From CAZAQK01 sp046344715 (GTDB taxonomy: Bacteria > Pseudomonadota > Alphaproteobacteria > Rickettsiales > SXRF01), in assembly GCA_046344715.1 (NCBI GenBank), contig JBKDKX010000002.1, positions 1 to 64,000 on the forward strand: 64,000 bases of DNA, read 5' to 3'. Position 1 is the first letter of the stretch; each line of letters begins with the position of its first letter. The position numbers and the translations under genes are program-made. Below, in pieces: positions 52,575-60,825 of this stretch. A model generated the notes under the pieces. The model saw nothing but the letters and a program-made list of their open reading frames with translations. It did no database searches and was not told where the DNA came from.

Positions 52575-52627
52575 CATCTTAACAAATGGGGGGGGTAAGC
52601 AAGGCTGGCTTTGTTAAAATTCGGTGA
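52575..52627. repeat. Left block of the split G-tract repeat (G8)
   Basis: It matches 16900-16951 at most positions: CATCTTAACAAATG, a run of eight Gs (seven in the other copy), TAAGCAAGG and a closing TTCGGTGA. The matching right block is found 690 bases away, after parDE. Confidence 0.7.
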
Positions 52628-52697
52628 CAGCAGGACAATAACAAACCTTGTTATTGGTGGGGCGGTGTGATAAAATAGGGAAAAATGGAGGTAAATC

Positions 52698-52973
52698 ATG
52701 AATGTATCTATCACGCCGGAACTTGAAAAATTCGTCTACGCCCAGGTAAAGACCGGTATGTATAACTCCGCCAGCGAGGTTATCCGCGAGGCACTTCGCT
52801 TGCTGGCGGAGCGCAACGAATTGCGGCGCAAACGCATTGAGCAAATCAATCACGAGATTCAGATCGGGCTGGATCAGGCCGAGCGTGGTGAATTGATTAG
52901 CGGCGATGAAGTAAAACGCAGAATGGCTGAGTTCAAAACTCAATTTCTGAATTCGCGTGCCTCAAAAATATAA
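52698..52973 (+). CDS. parD: ParD-family antitoxin (ribbon-helix-helix)
   Basis: A 91-residue antitoxin. The N-terminal VSITPELEKFVYAQVKTG and SASEVIREALRLLAERNEL are the RHH DNA-binding domain of ParD/CopG-like antitoxins; the C-terminal charged helix should wrap the toxin. A strong GGAGGT ribosome site precedes ATG 52698. It overlaps parE by 17 bases. The dimer normally represses its own promoter and neutralises ParE. Confidence 0.92.
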   Translation: MNVSITPELEKFVYAQVKTGMYNSASEVIREALRLLAERNELRRKRIEQINHEIQIGLDQAERGELISGDEVKRRMAEFKTQFLNSRASKI

Positions 52974-53256
52974 TCTTACACCACAGGCATTATCTGATGT
53001 GCAGGATATATGGCATTACATAGCCGAAGATAATCCGGTTGCCGCAGATCGCGTTGAATCGGAATTGTATGCAGCTTTTGCTAAACTCGCTGACAATCCT
53101 TATATGGGGCATATGCGCGAAGATATTACGGGGAGATCCGTGCGCTTCTGGAGTGTTTACAGTTACCAGATTATCTACAGGCCAGATACATCACCGCTTC
53201 AGGTTGTACGTGTCTTAAGCGGCTATCGTGATCTGGGGGATGTGTTGGCGGAGTAG
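52957..53256 (+). CDS. parE: ParE/RelE-superfamily toxin
   Basis: A 99-residue toxin. LTPQALSDVQDIWHYIAEDNP, FAKLADNPYMGHMREDITG, RFWSVYSYQIIYRP and VVRVLSGYRDLGDVL are typical of ParE-family proteins, which classically poison DNA gyrase (some relatives cut mRNA). The GTG start at 52957 lies inside the parD 3' end, ensuring coupled synthesis. The module sits between the two halves of a repeat, suggesting it arrived by insertion. Confidence 0.92.
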   Translation: MPQKYNLTPQALSDVQDIWHYIAEDNPVAADRVESELYAAFAKLADNPYMGHMREDITGRSVRFWSVYSYQIIYRPDTSPLQVVRVLSGYRDLGDVLAE

Positions 53257-53313
53257 GTTATAATTTCTGGTGCTATCGTTATTCCAAACAATATCCACAC
53301 ACTCGTTATTTTT

Positions 53314-53360
53314 CCCCTTCCGGGGCATATCAGACGCTGGTATTGCTATAAATATAGGCT
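53314..53360. repeat. Right block of the split repeat
   Basis: CCCCTTCCGGGGCATA and, about 15 bases on, CTATAAATATAGGCT match 16976-17021 in the same order and spacing. It follows parE and precedes the motB stop. Confidence 0.7.
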
Positions 53361-53427
53361 AAAAATAGTCTGACGTTCTGCTGGTCATTCTCAAGATTCT
53401 CAGTTCTCAATTCCCGATTCTTACTTA

Positions 53428-54090
53428 CTAGGTCGCGCGTTCAATCTTGATTACTATGCGCTCATTGCGGTCGCGGTTTTCGGGGATGGGTTCGTTGTTA
53501 AGGTCGGTATTGGGTACTTTGGGCTGAGTATCAGCATATCCGGTGGCGCGGATACGGTTGGGCGGCACGCCGGTTTCAATCAAAAAACGGGTTATCACCG
53601 CCGCGCGTGCCACAGATAAATCCCAGTTGGTTTTATATATGGCGTTTTCGGTGGCGCGGTCGCTGGTGTGGGCTTCTACTGTTACCACATAATCCATATA
53701 ATCAATTTGCTTCAGGGTTTCTGCCATTTCGAGCAGAATGGGGCGTTTGGTTTCGTCAAGATCAATAGTATTGCGCTTGAAGAATACACCGCCAGCAATT
53801 TCCATGGCGACACTTTTATCGGTCTGGTCAATGGCCACATCACGAAACACCTGATGACTTTCAATCACCGCCTGAAGCGATGAAAATACACCAGTAAAGG
53901 GAGTCGCCATCTGGACGCTGCCGAACTGGTTGGCAAGGCCTTCGGTAATTTCCGAGAATTTATCGCGCTTGGGTTCTGATACGGAAACGAATATGACGAA
54001 AAAGCATAGAAGCAGAGTGATCATATCAGCATAGCTCATCAGCCATGAATCGGTATTTTCTTCCTGTGGTGGGTGGCGGCGGGGAATCAT
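53428..54090 (-). CDS. motB: Flagellar motor stator protein MotB
   Basis: A 220-residue MotB: one N-terminal membrane helix with the ion-carrying Asp in SYADMITLLLCFFVIFVS, a plug/linker, and a C-terminal OmpA-like peptidoglycan-binding domain (VVTVEAHTSDRATENAIYKTNWDLSVARA, RIRATGYADTQPKVPN, NRDRNERIVIKIE). With MotA it forms the torque-generating stator. The ATG overlaps the motA stop by one base. No other flagellar genes are in the window. The short N-terminus begins RRHPPQEENTDSW. Confidence 0.93.
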   Translation of the reverse strand: MIPRRHPPQEENTDSWLMSYADMITLLLCFFVIFVSVSEPKRDKFSEITEGLANQFGSVQMATPFTGVFSSLQAVIESHQVFRDVAIDQTDKSVAMEIAGGVFFKRNTIDLDETKRPILLEMAETLKQIDYMDYVVTVEAHTSDRATENAIYKTNWDLSVARAAVITRFLIETGVPPNRIRATGYADTQPKVPNTDLNNEPIPENRDRNERIVIKIERAT

Positions 54091-54923
54091 TAGGTGGCGA
54101 TCATCGCAGATTTTTTGCGTTCTTCATCCAGATTGAAATGGATGGTGGGATCAAGGAAGCTGTTTAAGCGGTCCTGCATATAGCGCGGGCTTTGTTTCTC
54201 GGCCAGCAGCACGAGGCCTTCGGTCATCATATAGTTGCGGAAGCGCATGATTTCTTCCTTCTGCATCAGCTTGTCGGCGGCTGGCAGACAAATCAGGCGT
54301 GCCATAATGATGCCGTAAAGTGTGGCAAGCAGTGCCACCGCAAGCCCGGTGCCGATTTGGCTCATATCACCCTGAATATTCTGGAGCATGATCACCATCC
54401 CCACCAATGTACCCACCATACCAAAGGCAGGAGCGGTGGAGGCCATATTACGCAGCACCGTCACAGGGGTAATCGAGCGGTCAAATTCGGATTCTACCGC
54501 TGTATCCATCATCTTGCGGATGATTTCCGGTTGGTAACCGGTAATCACAAGGTCAACACCATAACGCAGAAGGGGCTCTTTAATTTTATCGCCAGCTTCA
54601 CTTTCCAGACCCGCAAGTCCCTTGGAATGTACCAGATAGGCCCATTTAATCAGGCGCAGAATTTCCATGCTTAAGCCTTCGCGGGTGGCTTTTGCCTTAT
54701 GCAGCATGTGGCGGATCGCTTGGAATGCTTTAATTACATAGGTGGCTTGGTAACTCATAAAAGCATTGGCGATAGTGCCACCGATAACAATCAAAAAACC
54801 TTCGGCACTGAGGAAGGTCAGGTAATTATTGGTGCCGTGGGCGATAGCGCCCAAAACCATCGCAAACCCAAAGATAGTACCGGCTACGGTGGCAAAAGAA
54901 ATTGTTTGTACAACGCGTTCCAT
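54090..54923 (-). CDS. motA: Flagellar motor stator protein MotA
   Basis: A 277-residue MotA/PomA-type protein with four membrane helices: two near the N-terminus (about residues 8-26 and 36-54) and two after the large cytoplasmic loop (about 160-180 and 190-215). The loop carries charged residues for rotor contact, and the TM3 segment NMASTAPAFGMVGTLVGMVIML is the conserved MotA region. The ending FNLDEERKKSAMIAT is typical of this subgroup. It is upstream of motB and divergent from the C26 gene. Confidence 0.93.
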   Translation of the reverse strand: MERVVQTISFATVAGTIFGFAMVLGAIAHGTNNYLTFLSAEGFLIVIGGTIANAFMSYQATYVIKAFQAIRHMLHKAKATREGLSMEILRLIKWAYLVHSKGLAGLESEAGDKIKEPLLRYGVDLVITGYQPEIIRKMMDTAVESEFDRSITPVTVLRNMASTAPAFGMVGTLVGMVIMLQNIQGDMSQIGTGLAVALLATLYGIIMARLICLPAADKLMQKEEIMRFRNYMMTEGLVLLAEKQSPRYMQDRLNSFLDPTIHFNLDEERKKSAMIAT

Positions 54924-55014
54924 AGTTTGAATTTGATTGTTAGTTGGCTTATATAGGCTTTCTTAATAAAAGCATGTTAGGGTTAAGAAAGTGCCAAAGA
55001 ATCGTTAGGTTTAT

Positions 55015-55743
55015 ATGAAAAAAGAACCAAAACCCCACCTTCCTGTCATTGGCATAACCCTCGATTATGAAGAGGGCGGTGGTTATTCCAAGATGCCATA
55101 CTATGCGCTGCGTGAGAATTATTGCCACGCGGTGAGTCGTCACGGTACTGTCCCTTTGCCTCTGCCGCATGATATTGCGTATGTTGAGCAATATGCTGAA
55201 ATGATCGATGGGCTTATTATCACCGGCGGCGCGTTTGACGTATCCCCACAGCTCTATGGCGATACGAATATACACGAGAAAGTAGTGCTGAAAGACAAGC
55301 GCACCAAGTTTGAGTGGGAAATCACCCGCCTGATGCTGGAGGCTAAAAAGCCTGTGCTGGGCATTTGCGGCGGCGAGCAACTGTTGAATGTAATACTCGG
55401 CGGCACGCTCATACAGCACATTCCTGATGCTGTGCCCAATGCACTGGAGCATGAGCAAAGAAATCCGCGCTCAGAAGCAGGGCATGATGTGGCGATTGTG
55501 AAGGGCACACTCCTGCACCGTATTGTGGGGTCTGACCGCATGGCGGTGAACACCGCCCATCATCAGGCAGTAGATAAAATTGCACCGGGTTGTGTAGTCA
55601 ATGCACGGTCTTCCGATGGTGTGATTGAAGGCATTGAGTGGCCAGAACACCCGTTCTGCCTCGGCGTGCAGTGGCATCCGGAATATGATGTGACGCCCGA
55701 TGACCAGAAGATCATGGTGGCATTTCTCCAGGCCTGCCTGTGA
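55015..55743 (+). CDS. Peptidase C26 / gamma-glutamyl amide hydrolase family
   Basis: A 242-residue class I glutaminase-like hydrolase related to PuuD (gamma-glutamyl-GABA hydrolase). The nucleophile Cys is in PVLGICGGEQLLNV, where most relatives have GICRG; the His/Glu of the triad are in GVQWHPEYDVTP; GLIITGGAFDVSP is the conserved early Gly loop. Substrates of the family include gamma-glutamyl-linked amides; the specific one is not evident. Its stop overlaps the next gene start (GTGA). Confidence 0.85.
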   Translation: MKKEPKPHLPVIGITLDYEEGGGYSKMPYYALRENYCHAVSRHGTVPLPLPHDIAYVEQYAEMIDGLIITGGAFDVSPQLYGDTNIHEKVVLKDKRTKFEWEITRLMLEAKKPVLGICGGEQLLNVILGGTLIQHIPDAVPNALEHEQRNPRSEAGHDVAIVKGTLLHRIVGSDRMAVNTAHHQAVDKIAPGCVVNARSSDGVIEGIEWPEHPFCLGVQWHPEYDVTPDDQKIMVAFLQACL

Positions 55744-56459
55744 GTGAAACATCCGAACGTATCGCCAAACGCATGGCGCGGGCTGGGCTTTGCTCCCGCC
55801 GTGAGGCAGAGGCGTGGATTGCCGAAGGCCGCGTCATCGTCAATGGCAAAAAAATTGATTCACCGGCGCTTAATGTCAGCGAGTCAGACAGCATCAAGGT
55901 GGATGGCAAATTGCTCGCCGCCAAAGACGTAACACGTCTGTGGCTATACCATAAACCCACCGGCCTCGTTACCACACATAAAGACCCAGAAGGCAGGCGC
56001 ACCGTGTTTGATGCGCTGCCTAAAGAACTCCCGCGCGTCATTTCAGTAGGGCGGCTGGATTTGAATTCTGAAGGTCTGCTGCTGCTTACGAATGATGGTG
56101 ATTTAGCACGCAAACTAGAGCTTCCGGCCACCGGCTGGATACGGCGTTACCGCGTGCGGGTATTTGGAAAAATTACTCCATCCATGATCGCTGAAATGAA
56201 AAAAGGCATCGTGGCGGACGGCGTGCATTATGGTTCAGTAGAAGCGGTGGTGGATGGTGGAAAGGGCGATAATAGCTGGCTTACCGTATCGCTCAAGGAA
56301 GGAAAGAACCGCGAAGTACGCAAGATTTTCGAGCATTTCGGCTGCAAGGTTTCGCGTCTTATGCGCTTGTCTTACGGGCCTTTCCAGCTCGGCAGCCTTG
56401 AAAAAGGCGAAGTGAAAGAAGTCACCGGCAAGGTACTGAAGTCGTTTATTGGCGGATGA
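55740..56459 (+). CDS. rluB: 23S rRNA pseudouridine synthase, RluB/RsuA family
   Basis: A 239-residue protein with an N-terminal S4 RNA-binding domain (RIAKRMARAGLCSRREAEAWIAEGRV) and a pseudouridine synthase catalytic domain. The catalytic Asp is in SVGRLDLNSEGLLLLTNDG. RRYRVRVFG, LKEGKNREVRKIFEHFGCKVSRLMRLSYGPF and LGSL are conserved. RluB makes pseudouridine 2605 in 23S rRNA; the close relatives RsuA and RluE/F cannot be fully excluded. GTG start, overlapping the upstream gene by 4 bases. Confidence 0.9.
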   Translation: MSETSERIAKRMARAGLCSRREAEAWIAEGRVIVNGKKIDSPALNVSESDSIKVDGKLLAAKDVTRLWLYHKPTGLVTTHKDPEGRRTVFDALPKELPRVISVGRLDLNSEGLLLLTNDGDLARKLELPATGWIRRYRVRVFGKITPSMIAEMKKGIVADGVHYGSVEAVVDGGKGDNSWLTVSLKEGKNREVRKIFEHFGCKVSRLMRLSYGPFQLGSLEKGEVKEVTGKVLKSFIGG

Positions 56460-56531
56460 TAGATGATAATATGAGGGATGATACGATTTTCGTTTCATCT
56501 TATAATCTTTCACCTTATTATTGCCCCCATC

Positions 56532-57098
56532 ATGCGCATTATCTCTGGAAAACACAAAGGCCGTCGTATTGAAGTAAGCAAGGAAATGGGCGATATACGT
56601 CCGACGTCTGATTTCGCGCGCGAAGCTATTTTTAATATTTTATCACATAGTAAAGTAGGCTTAAATGGCCACACCTTCACCGATAAACAGGTGCTTGATG
56701 TATTCTGCGGCACTGGCGCCTTCGGGCTTGAAGCGCTATCGCGCGGAGCTGCCAAGGTAACATTTGTTGATAAATCTCGTGAAGCAATTGCGATAGCAAG
56801 ACACAATGCAGAACGTATGCATGAGGAAGGCAACGCTGAATTTATTCTCACCGATGCCTCAAAACTTTCACGCGCTCGCCGCGCCTATGATTTGATATTC
56901 TTAGACCCGCCTTATTTCAGTAAACTCATCCCAACTACGCTTGCAAGCCTGCGTGATGGCGGCTGGATTGCTGAAGACGCCGTGATCGTGGCTGAGCACG
57001 ACGCCAAAGAAACTATTGAGTTGCCAGAAGGCTTCGAAAAACTCGATGAGCGGCGCTACGGCCGTGCCGTGGTGGAGCTGATAAGGCTTACTGCTTAA
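56532..57098 (+). CDS. rsmD: 16S rRNA (guanine966-N2)-methyltransferase RsmD
   Basis: A RsmD of about 188 residues. It starts MRIISGKHKGRRI, the usual N-terminus, followed by RPTSDFAREAIFNIL, SAM-binding DVFCGTGAFGLEALSRGA and the N-methyltransferase motif LDPPYF. I use ATG 56532 instead of the upstream in-frame ATG at 56478, whose extra residues are hydrophobic and not part of the family. No ribosome site is clear. It follows rluB, a common pairing, and its end overlaps maiA by 11 bases. Confidence 0.95.
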   Translation: MRIISGKHKGRRIEVSKEMGDIRPTSDFAREAIFNILSHSKVGLNGHTFTDKQVLDVFCGTGAFGLEALSRGAAKVTFVDKSREAIAIARHNAERMHEEGNAEFILTDASKLSRARRAYDLIFLDPPYFSKLIPTTLASLRDGGWIAEDAVIVAEHDAKETIELPEGFEKLDERRYGRAVVELIRLTA

Positions 57099-57717
57099 AA
57101 TCCAGCTGGTTGGAAGGCTGCGCAGCAATAAATGTAGGTAATTCATTACACGCGGCGTCAATGCGGGTAAGCGTTGGGTACGCGGACAGGTCACAACCAA
57201 AGCGCCGCGCATGGAAAAGCTGTGGCACTAGCACGCAATCTGCAAGTGTTGGTGTGTCACCAAAGCAGAATTTTCCAGCAACAGCGGTTACCAATTTTTC
57301 TACACCTGCAAGGCCGCTATGTGTCCAATGCTGTATCCACTCTTTTTCATCGCGTCCGAGTTCGCCTGTAATGTATTTGCGGATTTTGAGGTTGTTGATG
57401 GGGGCAATGTCAGCGACCATACTATCAATAATAGCGCGCACACGTGCACGCTCCAGCGGTGTTTTTGGAAGCAGCGGTGGCGTGGGGTGCGTTTCTTCCA
57501 GATATTCCATGATTGCGGTGGAAGAAGTAAGCGCGCTGCCGTCATCCGTGATGAGAGCCGGCACCTGCATCAAAGGTGTTACGGCTGCATACGCAGGATT
57601 CTTTTGTTCAGCTTTTGTTAAATCCACAAAAGACATCTCAGCTTTCAGCCCTTTGAGATTTAGCGCAATGCGTACGCGGTATGCGCCGGATGAGGAGTGG
57701 AAGCTGTAGAGTTTCAT
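57088..57717 (-). CDS. maiA: Maleylacetoacetate isomerase (zeta-class GST)
   Basis: A 209-residue zeta-class glutathione transferase. The N-terminal thioredoxin-like domain opens YSFHSSSGAYRVRIALNLKGL, with the SSSxxxRVRIAL motif specific to maleylacetoacetate isomerase; VPALITDDGSALTSSTAIMEYLEE binds glutathione; the C-terminal helical domain has DTPTLADCVLVPQLF. It isomerises maleylacetoacetate to fumarylacetoacetate in tyrosine degradation, and the FAH gene next to it (3 bases upstream) does the next step. Confidence 0.93.
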   Translation of the reverse strand: MKLYSFHSSSGAYRVRIALNLKGLKAEMSFVDLTKAEQKNPAYAAVTPLMQVPALITDDGSALTSSTAIMEYLEETHPTPPLLPKTPLERARVRAIIDSMVADIAPINNLKIRKYITGELGRDEKEWIQHWTHSGLAGVEKLVTAVAGKFCFGDTPTLADCVLVPQLFHARRFGCDLSAYPTLTRIDAACNELPTFIAAQPSNQLDFKQ

Positions 57718-57720
57718 GCG

Positions 57721-58734
57721 TCAGGCTCGTTTCGCCACCGGCTCCTCATACGCATAACGCACCACTTTCTGCTCAATACTGCCGAATATGGATTCGCCTT
57801 TGGCATTTTTCATTTCGATTTTTACCGTGTCGCCAAATTTCATGAATGGTGTGGTGGATTCACCAGTTTCCAGTTTTTCGATGGTGCGTTTTTCAACAAT
57901 GCAAGAAGAACCAACTGATTTATCTTTGTTGGAAACCGTGCCAGAGCCAAGGATGGTGCCTGCGCACAGGAATCGCGTTTTTGCGGCGTGTGCCACCAGT
58001 GTTGGGAAGTTGAACACCATATCTACACCTGCATTTGGCCTGCCAAATGATTTGCCGTTATATTCGCTAATCAGTGGCAGATGAATTTTTCCGTCTTTCC
58101 ATGCACCTTCCAGTTCATCCGGCGTTACGGCAACGGGAGAAAATGCACTGGCTGGTTTTGCCTGCAGGAAACCAAAGCCTTTTTTCATTTCTTCGACTGC
58201 GATATAGCGAAGCGATACATCGTTTACCAGCATGATAAGGCGGATATATTTTTCAGCTGCAGCAGGAGATACGCCCATGGGCACATCGCCAGTAACCACG
58301 ACTACCTCGGCCTCAAAATCAATGCCGTATTTTTCATCGGCCAGTGGAATATCATCACGTGGGCCAAGCAGCACATCAGAGGCGCCCTGATACATCAGCG
58401 GATCGGTCCAGAAACTTTCTGGCATGTCTACACCGCGGCTTTTACGCACCAGTTCCACATGGTTCACAAACGCCGATGCATCCAGCCATTGGTAGGCACG
58501 CGGCAGGGGAGAGGCAACTTTGGTTTGGTCGAAAGCAAACATACCGGCAACTTGCTCGCCATTGTTGAGCATATCATAGATTTTTTGCAGGTGCGGCTCT
58601 ACGGCATCCCACCTGTCCATTGCCTGTTGCATGGTGGGTGCTATGCCCGGAACGGCCACTGCCTTGCTTAAATCTCTGCTGACCACAATGAGTGTGCCGT
58701 CGCGTCCGCCTGCCTTGAGTGATGCCAGTTTCAT
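57721..58734 (-). CDS. Fumarylacetoacetate hydrolase family protein
   Basis: A 337-residue FAH-family hydrolase. Metal-binding acidic residues are in YGIDFEAEVVVVTGDVP and in VNDVSLR; the FLCAGTILGSGTVSN and DTVKIEMKNAKGESIFGSIEQ segments fit the catalytic barrel. Together with maiA it would cleave fumarylacetoacetate to fumarate and acetoacetate. It belongs to the shorter bacterial FAH type rather than the roughly 420-residue eukaryote-like one. hppD and hmgA are not in the window. Confidence 0.9.
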   Translation of the reverse strand: MKLASLKAGGRDGTLIVVSRDLSKAVAVPGIAPTMQQAMDRWDAVEPHLQKIYDMLNNGEQVAGMFAFDQTKVASPLPRAYQWLDASAFVNHVELVRKSRGVDMPESFWTDPLMYQGASDVLLGPRDDIPLADEKYGIDFEAEVVVVTGDVPMGVSPAAAEKYIRLIMLVNDVSLRYIAVEEMKKGFGFLQAKPASAFSPVAVTPDELEGAWKDGKIHLPLISEYNGKSFGRPNAGVDMVFNFPTLVAHAAKTRFLCAGTILGSGTVSNKDKSVGSSCIVEKRTIEKLETGESTTPFMKFGDTVKIEMKNAKGESIFGSIEQKVVRYAYEEPVAKRA

Positions 58735-58896
58735 AGCTGCTCCTTAAGTAACCATTTGTAATAACGTATTTTCTGGGAAAGACTAAGGCTTTCTGCCACT
58801 TTTTTCAAAACAACATCGCCAGAAAAGGAAAATCATGCTATAGCAGATGCACGAAAAATCTAGCAAAATTGTTATTTTAACGTAAGGAGCATGAAT

Positions 58897-59586
58897 ATGA
58901 CCCACCGTTTTGCACTTGCTGCGCTGCTGGTAACCACCAGTCTGAATGTCGCAATCGCGCAGGAAGCGCCAAATTCACAAACACTGGAAGAGCAGATGCA
59001 GCGCGTTGAATCGGGCAAGCCCGCTGTGCCTGCCACATGGAATCAAGGCCAATCCATTGCTCCAGCGGCCGGACAACAAATAGCGCAAGATCCTGCCGCT
59101 CAGCCTCAGGTTGCTGCACCTTCTGCAACGCCAGTGGTGCCGGTGATAGAGCCTGCAACGCCAGCAGGATATTATACATCGCGTCCAAGTGTTGCACCGG
59201 ATGGTGAAGTGTTTGATTCACGCGGTGGTGATGCAATTCCGGCTCTACCGCTTGAAATCCGCACGGTGGGCGATATTCGCTACATCACGGGTGGTGTGGG
59301 TGATGAAGAAAAAGCCCAGCTCGCCATGGTAGAAAATGATTTCAATATGCGTCTGCTTATCACCGGTAATGCGGGTGCTTTCATCAGCGGTGCGATGGTG
59401 CGCGTGATGGATAAGGATAACCGCCTTGTGCTGTCAACCGATGGCGCCGGCCCATATCTGTACGCATTTATGCCAGCCGGAACCTACACATTTGAAGTAA
59501 CGGCGCCGGAAGGCGGCATTAAAACCGCGAAAGTGACGGTACCACCAACAGCCTTCGTAAAACCGGTGATGCGCTTTACCGAGTAA
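58897..59586 (+). CDS. Exported protein with carboxypeptidase-regulatory-like domain
   Basis: A secreted protein of about 229 residues, not assigned to a named family. A signal peptide (THRFALAALLVTTSLNVAIAQ) is followed by a Pro/Ala/Gln-rich linker (about 30-100) and a C-terminal beta-sandwich-like domain: IRYITGGVGDEEKAQLA, FNMRLLITGNAGAFISGAMVRV, then PYLYAFMPAGTYTFEVTAPEG, like carboxypeptidase regulatory-like domains (Ig-type fold). ATG 58897 has AAGGAG 7 bases upstream, better spaced than ATG 58891. It probably acts in the periplasm as a binding or structural protein. Confidence 0.75.
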   Translation: MTHRFALAALLVTTSLNVAIAQEAPNSQTLEEQMQRVESGKPAVPATWNQGQSIAPAAGQQIAQDPAAQPQVAAPSATPVVPVIEPATPAGYYTSRPSVAPDGEVFDSRGGDAIPALPLEIRTVGDIRYITGGVGDEEKAQLAMVENDFNMRLLITGNAGAFISGAMVRVMDKDNRLVLSTDGAGPYLYAFMPAGTYTFEVTAPEGGIKTAKVTVPPTAFVKPVMRFTE

Positions 59587-59700
59587 ATATTGTTTGCTCC
59601 CCCCGCTCGGTCTGCTGACCTCGCGTTGGAGCGTGGCTTGGCCAGCTCATGGCTGACTCGCGCTACTGCGCTCGTATAACGGGAAAGAGTGTTGTGATAA
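59587..59700. other. GC-rich intergenic segment between convergent genes
   Basis: This 114-bp stretch separates the convergent 229-residue gene and thyX. It is richer in GC than its surroundings and contains repeated TCGCG/GCGCT elements, but I see no clear long stem or terminator. A short minus-strand frame crosses it (the 59484-59714 frame) and looks repeat-like, not like a gene. Confidence 0.3.
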
Positions 59701-60675
59701 TTATTTGGCTTCAAGCACCGCCATCAACTCACGCCATTCGCCTTTGCTCATGCCGGATTGTTCCTGTGCTACTTTCTCACCAGCGATCATGCGTTTGATG
59801 ATGTCCAGCCCTTTGGCGGAGATGTTTGCACCGCCCATGCGGTAATCCATGAACGCCTGATGGGTGATGGGTAGCCATGCTTTCACCATATCGAGCATTG
59901 CTTCGGCGTATACACGGATTTCATATTGTGCGTGTGAATCCGCACGTAAAGAAAGGAAATGCAGCAGATTGTGTAAATCCACTTTCCAGTACCACTGTGT
60001 GTAAAAATTCAAATTCAGGTTCATGCGGGCAAGCTCACGCGCGAGGCCGGTTTTGCTTTCATCTAAGATATTTCCATTGATATCTTCGTTCAGCATTTCC
60101 TCATAGTTTTTGTAGCAGCGCATGGAGTCTTCTTTGAGGATTTCCAGTACGCGCTGCGCTTCTGCACCGGTGAGCGCTTCGCCACGCCCCTGATGGTTTG
60201 CCTTGCTCTGTGCAGCTAATTGTTCCGGTGCCGGAATATAAAATTCTTTATCCATGATGGAATAACGGCCGGAATATTCATTCACATTGGCGGTGCGGTG
60301 GCGAATCCACTGGCGGGCGATGAAAATCGGCAGCTTGATGTGGAATTTGATTTCGCACATTTCAAACGGGGTGGTGTGGCGGTGGCGCATCAGATAATTG
60401 ATGAGTCCGGCATCCTCATTTACCTTTTTTGTACCTTTGCCGTAAGAAACCCGGGCGGCCTGCACAATGGCCGAATCCGTGCCCATATAATCGATCACGC
60501 GGATAAAGCCGTGGTCGAGCACCGGAACCGCCTGATACAGCAATTCCTCAAGGGCAGGGGCGACTTCGCGGCGTGTGGGGGTGGTAATGGAGCGCTGTGC
60601 GTCAATTTCTGCTTGTTGCTGCGCGGTTAAGCGGGAATCTGAGGTTTTAGCGGTCTTTTTAAGGGCTGCGGTCAT
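59701..60675 (-). CDS. thyX: Flavin-dependent thymidylate synthase ThyX
   Basis: ThyX of about 324 residues makes dTMP from dUMP using FAD, NADPH and methylene-THF. The signature RHRTANVNEYSGRYS is the ThyX motif, with Arg and His for FAD and dUMP binding; LLHFLSLRAD is the other conserved block. An N-terminal basic extension of about 55 residues precedes the catalytic core. I favour the ATG at 60675 over ATG 60699: the upstream eight codons are contributed by an inverted repeat (GGTCATTAGTCATTGG), and AGAGAG lies just before 60675. No thyA is visible. Confidence 0.93.
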   Translation of the reverse strand: MTAALKKTAKTSDSRLTAQQQAEIDAQRSITTPTRREVAPALEELLYQAVPVLDHGFIRVIDYMGTDSAIVQAARVSYGKGTKKVNEDAGLINYLMRHRHTTPFEMCEIKFHIKLPIFIARQWIRHRTANVNEYSGRYSIMDKEFYIPAPEQLAAQSKANHQGRGEALTGAEAQRVLEILKEDSMRCYKNYEEMLNEDINGNILDESKTGLARELARMNLNLNFYTQWYWKVDLHNLLHFLSLRADSHAQYEIRVYAEAMLDMVKAWLPITHQAFMDYRMGGANISAKGLDIIKRMIAGEKVAQEQSGMSKGEWRELMAVLEAK

Positions 60676-60686
60676 AGGCGCTCTCT

Positions 60687-60783
60687 GGTCATTAGTCATT
60701 GGTCATGAAACTTAGTAATTGCACGATTCGACAAAATGTCCACGAAAAAATGGCTAAAAACCAATGACTCATGACTAATGACC
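60687..60783. repeat. Inverted repeat between thyX and tmRNA
   Basis: The arms GGTCATTAGTCATTGGTCAT (60687-60706) and CCAATGACTCATGACTAATG (60761-60780, continuing ACC) are near-complementary across about 52 bases. The left arm covers the possible upstream ATG of thyX. Confidence 0.75.
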
Positions 60784-60792
60784 ATTCACCCC

Positions 60793-60821
60793 TTCACAAA
60801 CGCATACAGAAGCCCTATAAT
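60793..60821 (+). promoter_or_regulatory. Strong promoter for the tmRNA gene
   Basis: TTCACA (60793-60798) and TATAAT (60816-60821) are separated by exactly 17 bases. The -35 matches TTGACA in 5 of 6 positions and the -10 is perfect. Transcription should start near 60826-60828, just before the acceptor piece. Confidence 0.75.
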
Positions 60822-60825
60822 GGTA

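Noticed and set aside
57110..57709. 199-residue plus-strand open frame
   Set aside because: It is antisense to maiA, a clear zeta-class GST. The composition (Ser/Arg-rich, no core) is that of a shadow frame.
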